This document shows, piece after piece, positions 57,860-64,000 of a stretch of DNA of 64,000 nucleotides. The notes under the pieces are model-generated. The model ran no database searches, had not been told where the DNA came from, and saw only the letters and a list, made by a program, of their open reading frames with translations. Positions within the stretch are counted from its first letter, which is position 1. Each line of letters opens with the position of its first letter. Made by a program: the position numbers and the translations under genes. Source of the stretch: Pelagibacterales bacterium SAG-MED29 (GTDB taxonomy: Bacteria > Pseudomonadota > Alphaproteobacteria > Pelagibacterales > Pelagibacteraceae); contig JACWDZ010000001.1 in assembly GCA_014653815.1 (NCBI GenBank), positions 124,001-188,000 of the forward strand, written 5' to 3'.

Positions 57860-59298
57860 ATTTCCTGATCGTACTTACCAATCTTTCCAGTTTTTTTGAG
57901 TAAATCATTAATAAATTCAAAAATATTTTTCTTTTTTTCTGGTGAAGTTGGGCTTTCAGTAACAATTACTAAAGATGGCTTATTTGACGAAGCCCTTATT
58001 AAACCCCAAGAACCATCCTCTAAAGTAAATCTAATACCATTCACTGTTAATACTTCTGTAATAGTTTGTCCGTCAATTTTAATATTTTTTTTCTTTAGCT
58101 CTTGAATTTTGTTTACCATATCTTCCACAACTTTATATTTTTCTTCATCTTTACAAAAAGGAGCCATAGTAGGCGATTGGTAAGTTTTAGGAAGTTCACT
58201 TATAATCTCACTAATTTTTTTATTTTGACTGACTATAAGATGACAAATTTGTATTGCAGAATTAATTCCATCATCATAACCATAACCTATAGGTTTATTG
58301 AAAAAAAAATGACCGCTTTTTTCAAATCCTGCTAAAGCTTTTTCTAAATTTACTTTTCTTTTGATGTGAGAATGTCCTGTCTTCCAATAGATTGTTTTGC
58401 ATTGATTATTTAAAAGAACTTTATCTTTTGAATAAAGACCAGTTGATTTTACGTCTACCACAAATCTAGAATTCTTATGTTTATCAGATAAATTTCTTGC
58501 AATTAATAAGCCAATTTTGTCTGAATATATTTCGTTACCTTTGTCATCAATCACTCCACAACGATCTCCATCTCCATCAAATCCAAAACCAATATCTGCG
58601 TTATTATCTTTTACAGCTTTAGTAATTTCTTTTAGCATTTTATGGTCTTCTGGATTTGGATTGTATTTTGGAAAAGACCAATCCAAATCACAGTCTAATT
58701 CAATAACTTCACATCCTATACCTCTTAAAATTTCAGGAGCAAAGACTCCCGCTGTACCATTCCCACAAGCAACAACTGCTTTAATATTTCTATTAATTTT
58801 ATTTTTTTTTATTAAATCTTCAGAATAAATTTTTTTAAAATTTTTTATATTTTTGACAGAACCTTTGCCTTCAACAAATTTTTTATTAAGAGTTATATTT
58901 TTTAATTCACTCATCTCTTCAGGAGCATGTGTTAACCCTTTTTTGATACCCATTTTTACACCTGTCCAACCATTTTCATTATGACTGGCCGTAACCATGG
59001 CTATTGCATCAGAATTTAAATTAAACTGTGCGTAATAAACAGTTGGAGATAAAGATAAACCTATGTCTTCAACATTACATCCTGTTGAAATTAAACCATT
59101 GATCAGTGCCTTTTTGATTTTTTCACTATATGAACGATAATCATGACCGACTATTATTCTTGGGTTTGTAATTTTGGTATGTTTAATTACTTGAGTGCCT
59201 AAACCCTTCCCTAAATCATCGATTCCCTCTAAATCTATGTCTTTTTCAAAGACCCATCTGGCGTCGTACTCTCTAAAACCGTTTGGATTGATTTTCAT
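57856..59298 (-). CDS. Phosphomannomutase/phosphoglucomutase
   Basis: FREYDARWVFEKD; TASHNENGWTGVKMG; GFDGDGDRCGVID. Confidence 0.93.
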   Translation of the reverse strand: MKINPNGFREYDARWVFEKDIDLEGIDDLGKGLGTQVIKHTKITNPRIIVGHDYRSYSEKIKKALINGLISTGCNVEDIGLSLSPTVYYAQFNLNSDAIAMVTASHNENGWTGVKMGIKKGLTHAPEEMSELKNITLNKKFVEGKGSVKNIKNFKKIYSEDLIKKNKINRNIKAVVACGNGTAGVFAPEILRGIGCEVIELDCDLDWSFPKYNPNPEDHKMLKEITKAVKDNNADIGFGFDGDGDRCGVIDDKGNEIYSDKIGLLIARNLSDKHKNSRFVVDVKSTGLYSKDKVLLNNQCKTIYWKTGHSHIKRKVNLEKALAGFEKSGHFFFNKPIGYGYDDGINSAIQICHLIVSQNKKISEIISELPKTYQSPTMAPFCKDEEKYKVVEDMVNKIQELKKKNIKIDGQTITEVLTVNGIRFTLEDGSWGLIRASSNKPSLVIVTESPTSPEKKKNIFEFINDLLKKTGKIGKYDQEI

Positions 59299-59434
59299 TA
59301 ACTATAAATACTAAAAAATGGGGAATTTTGTTATTAAATGTTTATTAACAAAACTTTCCACTTGCAAAATTAAATCAATGTTCATATAATGTTCTATTGA
59401 TTTCGATGTTATTTAGTATACAACCTATAATATA

Positions 59435-59450
59435 ACACTATATGTAGTGT
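59435..59450. promoter_or_regulatory. NrdR-box-like palindrome upstream of nrdAB
   Basis: ACACTATATGTAGTGT; matches NrdR consensus acaCwAtATaTwGtgt at 15/16 positions. Confidence 0.8.
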
Positions 59451-59483
59451 TTTTGTTAATAAATCGGTCAAAATAAGGATAAT

Positions 59484-61436
59484 ATGAATAAAAATGTATC
59501 ATTGGCAATAGAGAAAGCTGTCGGCAGTATAAGCGAAAAAAACCATAATGAACTAAAAAATAATAACGGTCCTAAAAAACCAGATTTGTTTTCTTTATCC
59601 GGTGAAACAGAACTTTTTCAAAACGAAAGAGGTATAACAATTAAAATTGATCGATCTAGAGATTCTAACTTAACAGATTTTGGAAAAGCAACTCTTAAAG
59701 ATAGATATCTAGGACATAGCGAGAGCTTCCAAGATCTATTCGCTAGAGTGGCAAGTGTTTATGCAGATGATAATCTGCATGCCCAAAGAATTTATAATTA
59801 CATAAGCAATCTATGGTTTATGCCAGCAACTCCTGTTTTATCTAATGGTGGAACTGAAAGAGGCTTACCAATTTCTTGTTTTTTAAATGAGGCAAATGAT
59901 AGTTTAGAAGGCATCACAGATTTATGGGAAGAAAATGTTTGGTTAGCCGCAAGAGGGGGAGGCATCGGAAGTTATTGGGGTAACTTGAGATCCATAGGAG
60001 AAAAAATAGGTAAAGTTGGTAAGACATCTGGAATTATTCCTTTTATAAAAGTTATGGACTCTCTAACTTTAGCAATTAGTCAAGGTTCTCTAAGAAGAGG
60101 ATCAGCAGCTTGTTATTTACAAATAGATCACCCTGAAATTGAAGAATTTATTGAAATGAGAAGACCGACTGGTGGAGACGTTAATAGAAGATCTTTGAAT
60201 TTACATCATGGAGTTCTAGTCACTGATGATTTTATGAGAGCCGTAGAAACAGATGGTCAATGGGCGCTTCGAAGTCCTTACGATGGAACTGTTCAGTCAA
60301 CTCTTCCAGCAAGAAATTTATGGATAAGACTTCTAACAGCAAGAATTGAAACTGGGGAACCATATATAGTATACATTGACACTGTTAATAGACAAATACC
60401 TCAACATCATAAGCTAGCTGGTTTAAAAGTTAAAACATCAAATCTTTGTAGTGAAATTACTCTTCCGACAGGAATGGATAATGATGGCAAACAAAGAACA
60501 GCAGTATGCTGTCTATCATCTTTGAATATCGATACTTACGATCAGTGGAAAGATGATCCTCAATTTGTAGAAGATGTAATGAGATTTTTAGATAATGTTA
60601 TGACTGATTTTATTAACAGAGCGCCTGATGAATTTGCTCATGCAAAATATTCTGCAATGAGAGAAAGAAGTGTTGGCCTCGGAGTTATGGGTCTACATTC
60701 TTTTTTTCAACAAAAAAATATCCCTTTTGGCTCTGTTATGAGTAAAGTTTGGAATAAAAAGATATTTAAAAATATTCAAGAAAAAGTAGACGCAGCTTCA
60801 GTTTCACTTGCTGAAGAAAGAGGGTCTTGTCCAGACGCAGAAGAATACGGAATTAAAGAGAGATTCTCAAATAAAACAGCTATAGCACCAACAGCATCAA
60901 TCTCAATTATTTGTGGAGGATCTTCCCCAGGAATTGAACCAATTGCAGCTAATAGTTTTACACATAAAACTTTATCGGGTTCTTTTAACGTAAGAAACAA
61001 GTATCTAAAAAAAATTCTTCAAAAATATAAAAAAGATAGTGATGAAGTTTGGTCCAGTATTACCACAAATCAAGGTTCAGTTTCACATTTAGATTTTTTA
61101 ACAGCAGAGGAAAAAGATACTTTTAAAACAGCTTTTGAGATAGACCAAAGATGGATTGTTGAGTTAGGCGCAGATAGAACTCCTCACATTTCACAAGCTC
61201 AATCTATAAACGTTTTTGTGCCAGCTGATATACATAAGAAAGAACTACACGATATTCACTTTCAAGCTTGGAAAAAAGGCCTTAAAAGCCTTTACTACTG
61301 TAGATCTAAATCTATTCAAAGAGCAGAAAATGTACAAGCAGGATCATCAACAGATGTGACTAAAAATGTTTATTCTAAAGAACAAGAATCAAATAATAAA
61401 GATAATAACTATGAGGAGTGTTTATCATGTCAGTAG
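59484..61436 (+). CDS. nrdA: Ribonucleoside-diphosphate reductase alpha subunit
   Basis: PATPVLSNGGT, RGGGIGSYWG, NLCSEITLPT, C-terminal ECLSCQ. Confidence 0.95.
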   Translation: MNKNVSLAIEKAVGSISEKNHNELKNNNGPKKPDLFSLSGETELFQNERGITIKIDRSRDSNLTDFGKATLKDRYLGHSESFQDLFARVASVYADDNLHAQRIYNYISNLWFMPATPVLSNGGTERGLPISCFLNEANDSLEGITDLWEENVWLAARGGGIGSYWGNLRSIGEKIGKVGKTSGIIPFIKVMDSLTLAISQGSLRRGSAACYLQIDHPEIEEFIEMRRPTGGDVNRRSLNLHHGVLVTDDFMRAVETDGQWALRSPYDGTVQSTLPARNLWIRLLTARIETGEPYIVYIDTVNRQIPQHHKLAGLKVKTSNLCSEITLPTGMDNDGKQRTAVCCLSSLNIDTYDQWKDDPQFVEDVMRFLDNVMTDFINRAPDEFAHAKYSAMRERSVGLGVMGLHSFFQQKNIPFGSVMSKVWNKKIFKNIQEKVDAASVSLAEERGSCPDAEEYGIKERFSNKTAIAPTASISIICGGSSPGIEPIAANSFTHKTLSGSFNVRNKYLKKILQKYKKDSDEVWSSITTNQGSVSHLDFLTAEEKDTFKTAFEIDQRWIVELGADRTPHISQAQSINVFVPADIHKKELHDIHFQAWKKGLKSLYYCRSKSIQRAENVQAGSSTDVTKNVYSKEQESNNKDNNYEECLSCQ

Positions 61437-62434
61437 CAAAAGAAATTAAGCCAGGAATCATTCAGCCAAAAAAAATGGGCTTGTTAGTAGAAAACCCAGT
61501 TTATAAACCGTTTAGATATCCATGGTGTTATGATGCATGGCTAACACAACAAAGAATTCACTGGCTGCCAGAAGAGGTTCCTCTTGGAGATGATGTTAAA
61601 GATTGGCAAAAAAATTTAACGCCAGAAGAAAAAAATCTTTTAACTCATATATTTAGATTTTTTACCCAAGCAGATGTTGAAGTTAACAATTGTTATTTAA
61701 GACACTACACAACAGTTTTTAAGCCAACCGAGGTTTTGATGATGATGACAGCTTTTGCTGCAATGGAAACAGTTCATATTGCTGCTTATTCTCATTTATT
61801 AGATACAATTGGAATGCCTGAAACAGAGTACTCAGCTTTTTTACAGTACAAAGAAATGAAAGATAAGTATGATTACATGCAAGGTTTTGATGTTAAATCA
61901 AAACACAACATTGCAATGACGATGGCAGTGTTTTCTGCTTTCACAGAAGGCCTTCAGCTTTTTGCGAGCTTTGCAATACTTCTAAACTTTCCAAGATTTA
62001 ACAAAATGAAAGGTATGGGCCAAATAGTAACTTGGTCTGTAAGAGATGAAACCTTACATTGCAACTCTATGATCAGATTGTTTAGAGATTTTATAAAGGA
62101 AGAACCACAAATCTGGAATGATAAACTTAAAAAAGAAATCGTTGATGCTTGCAAAACAATTGTAACGCACGAAGATGCATTTATTGATTTAGCTTTTCAA
62201 ATGGGCCCATTAGAAGGTTTAACAGCTAATGAAATTAAGCAGTACATTAGATTTATTGGAAATAGAAGACTTGAACAATTAGGTCTTGATCCAATTTATG
62301 ATGTTAAGAAAAATCCTTTAACATGGTTAGATACTATGTTGAACGGCGTAGAACACATGAACTTTTTTGAAGGCAGAGCTACAGAATATTCTAAAGCTTC
62401 AACAAGAGGAACATGGGGCGAAGTTTTTGCTTAA
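61427..62434 (+). CDS. nrdB: Ribonucleoside-diphosphate reductase beta subunit
   Basis: METVHIAAYSHLL (E-x2-H-x3-Y); DETLHCNSM; start at MSVAKE. Confidence 0.95.
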   Translation: MSVAKEIKPGIIQPKKMGLLVENPVYKPFRYPWCYDAWLTQQRIHWLPEEVPLGDDVKDWQKNLTPEEKNLLTHIFRFFTQADVEVNNCYLRHYTTVFKPTEVLMMMTAFAAMETVHIAAYSHLLDTIGMPETEYSAFLQYKEMKDKYDYMQGFDVKSKHNIAMTMAVFSAFTEGLQLFASFAILLNFPRFNKMKGMGQIVTWSVRDETLHCNSMIRLFRDFIKEEPQIWNDKLKKEIVDACKTIVTHEDAFIDLAFQMGPLEGLTANEIKQYIRFIGNRRLEQLGLDPIYDVKKNPLTWLDTMLNGVEHMNFFEGRATEYSKASTRGTWGEVFA

Positions 62435-62437
62435 TTT

Positions 62438-63085
62438 TTGAAATTAAATTACAAAACATTTTGGAGAAAATCTGGTTTAAAAGGCAGATGGGGAGAAATT
62501 TATCTTAGTAGACTTGAAAAATATAAACCTAAAATTTTTTTAGAGATAGGTGTATTTTGTGGTGTCACAGCTAGAAATACTTGTGATTATCTATTTCAAG
62601 TTCACAGAAATAATTTTAATTATACCGGAATTGATTTATTTGGCATTTCAAAAAAATCCAAAGAAGACGAAATAGAACCAAAATTTTTAAAAAATCAAAA
62701 GTTTTCAAATCCACTTAAGAACCTTTATTATAATTATATTCTTAAAGAAAATCTTAATTCATTAGATAGCGTAAAAAATCTTTTAAAAAGGTACAAAAAT
62801 AATATCAATCTTATAGCTGGCGACACAAATACCGTATTGCATAAGATTGATCTAAAGAATATTGATTTTGCTTTTATAGATGGGGGCCATAGCTACGAAA
62901 CTGTAATGAATGATTTAACTATTTTATATCAAAATCTTAAAGGAAAAAATAAAGTTTTGCTTTGTGATGATTATGGCAAAGCTAGCCATATACCTGAAGT
63001 AGAGAGAGCAGTTAATGATTTTTCCAAGAAACGAAGTTTACATATAAATGTAATTGAAGATCGTTTTGCTGAAATAATTATTTAA
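62438..63085 (+). CDS. Class I SAM-dependent methyltransferase-like protein
   Basis: FLEIGVFCGVTARNTCDYL; DFAFIDGGHSYETVMNDL; putative TTG start. Confidence 0.78.
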   Translation: MKLNYKTFWRKSGLKGRWGEIYLSRLEKYKPKIFLEIGVFCGVTARNTCDYLFQVHRNNFNYTGIDLFGISKKSKEDEIEPKFLKNQKFSNPLKNLYYNYILKENLNSLDSVKNLLKRYKNNINLIAGDTNTVLHKIDLKNIDFAFIDGGHSYETVMNDLTILYQNLKGKNKVLLCDDYGKASHIPEVERAVNDFSKKRSLHINVIEDRFAEIII

Positions 63086-63138
63086 ACTTTCTTCTTTAAT
63101 CTTTAATTTCAAAAGATATTAAAGTATCATAAATTGTC

Positions 63139-63888
63139 ATGAGCATAGCTATCAAGCATTTTGATACAAAATTTAAGAAAGAATTAAATCCCAAAGTTGG
63201 TTTAATTGCCTTATCAACCGATCAAACTATAGAAGGTGATTTTAATAATATTTGTAAGAATTTACCTTTAGAGATCTTTATAAACCGTATTCATAATCAA
63301 AATCCATTAACAAAAGAAAATTTATTAAAGATGGAAGATGATCTTGAGTCAGTGACAAATAAAATACTTCCTAATGAAAAAATTAACACTATTGCATACG
63401 GCTGTACATCAGGAACAATTGCTATTGGAGAGGATAAAGTAAAAGAAAAGATATTGTTAGCTAAACCGGGCTGTTACGTTACAACACCAGTAACTTCTGC
63501 GATTAAAGCTTTTCAACAAATGAATATAAAAAAAATTGCTTTATTTACTCCATATCCAGATGCAGTAAATAAAACTATCTTAGAATATTTCACCAAAAAG
63601 AATATCGAAGTTTCATCATTTGCGAGTTTAAATTTAAATTTAGACACAGAGTTTGCTAATGTTGATCCAAATTATATTTTAGAAATATCATCAAAATTAG
63701 AAACAAAAAATGCAGATGCTTTATTTATTTCTTGTACGGCTTTACCAGTTTTGAATATTCTTGATAAGTTAGAAAAAAAAATACAAAAACCAGTATTATC
63801 TAGCAATCAAACCTTAATTTGGGATACGATAAGATCAGTTCAATATGAATCTCCAATTAAAGGATATGGTAAACTTTTAGAAAACTAA
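63139..63888 (+). CDS. Maleate isomerase / arylmalonate decarboxylase-like protein (EutA-type)
   Basis: YGCTSGTIAIG; TPVTSAIKAFQQM; LFISCTALPVL. Confidence 0.78.
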   Translation: MSIAIKHFDTKFKKELNPKVGLIALSTDQTIEGDFNNICKNLPLEIFINRIHNQNPLTKENLLKMEDDLESVTNKILPNEKINTIAYGCTSGTIAIGEDKVKEKILLAKPGCYVTTPVTSAIKAFQQMNIKKIALFTPYPDAVNKTILEYFTKKNIEVSSFASLNLNLDTEFANVDPNYILEISSKLETKNADALFISCTALPVLNILDKLEKKIQKPVLSSNQTLIWDTIRSVQYESPIKGYGKLLEN

Positions 63889-64000
63889 ATGCTTTTTGAA
63901 AAACAAGAATACAAAGATCGTTTAAAAAAAGTAAAGACCAGTATGCAAAAAAAAGGCATTGATCTATTAGTTTCTCACGATCCAGCAAACATGAATTATT
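63889..64000 (+). CDS. N-terminus of an M24 Xaa-Pro peptidase/creatinase-family hydrolase (DoeA/EutD-like), truncated by window end
   Basis: MLFEKQEYKDRLKKVKTSMQKKGIDLLVSHDPANMNY... open to end; starts right after the upstream stop. Confidence 0.7.
   Translation, partial: MLFEKQEYKDRLKKVKTSMQKKGIDLLVSHDPANMNY

Noticed and set aside
58102-58828. Plus-strand ORFs 58102-58335 and 58517-58828
   Set aside because: Antisense to the well-supported phosphomannomutase gene.
1-64000. CRISPR arrays, transposases, integrases, prophage genes
   Set aside because: No regularly spaced repeats or matching protein motifs found; the only notable direct repeat is the tRNA-Met half.

Overview
The window looks like an AT-rich, tightly packed genome of the SAR11/Pelagibacter type. 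That assignment is an inference from composition, gene spacing and gene content. About 60 confident CDS and one tRNA-Met (CAT) are visible. The main theme is organosulfonate use: a SuyA-like subunit, Xsc, Pta, a TauABC transporter with a Tpa-type aminotransferase and alanine dehydrogenase, a TRAP transporter with an HpsN-like dehydrogenase and a zinc alcohol dehydrogenase, a GMC dehydrogenase, an Ldh_2/ComC-type dehydrogenase and a TauE/SafE exporter. Other modules are: (i) an SxtJ / SGNH / DUF5989 / carbamoyltransferase cassette, including a 50-aa ORF missing from the supplied track; (ii) an apt-mtnP-mtnA-hydrolase-class II aldolase run next to a SpeD-SpeE fusion; (iii) a surface-sugar island downstream of the tRNA, with a 51-bp copy of the tRNA 3' half 683 bp away; (iv) a cluster of small dimeric alpha/beta-barrel proteins; (v) a C-type-lectin autotransporter; (vi) the start of what looks like an ectoine-utilisation locus at the right edge. 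In all three solute-binding-protein transport operons a strong hairpin terminator directly follows the binding-protein gene. No CRISPR array, transposase, integrase or rRNA was seen. All product calls come from reading protein motifs by eye, with no database search.
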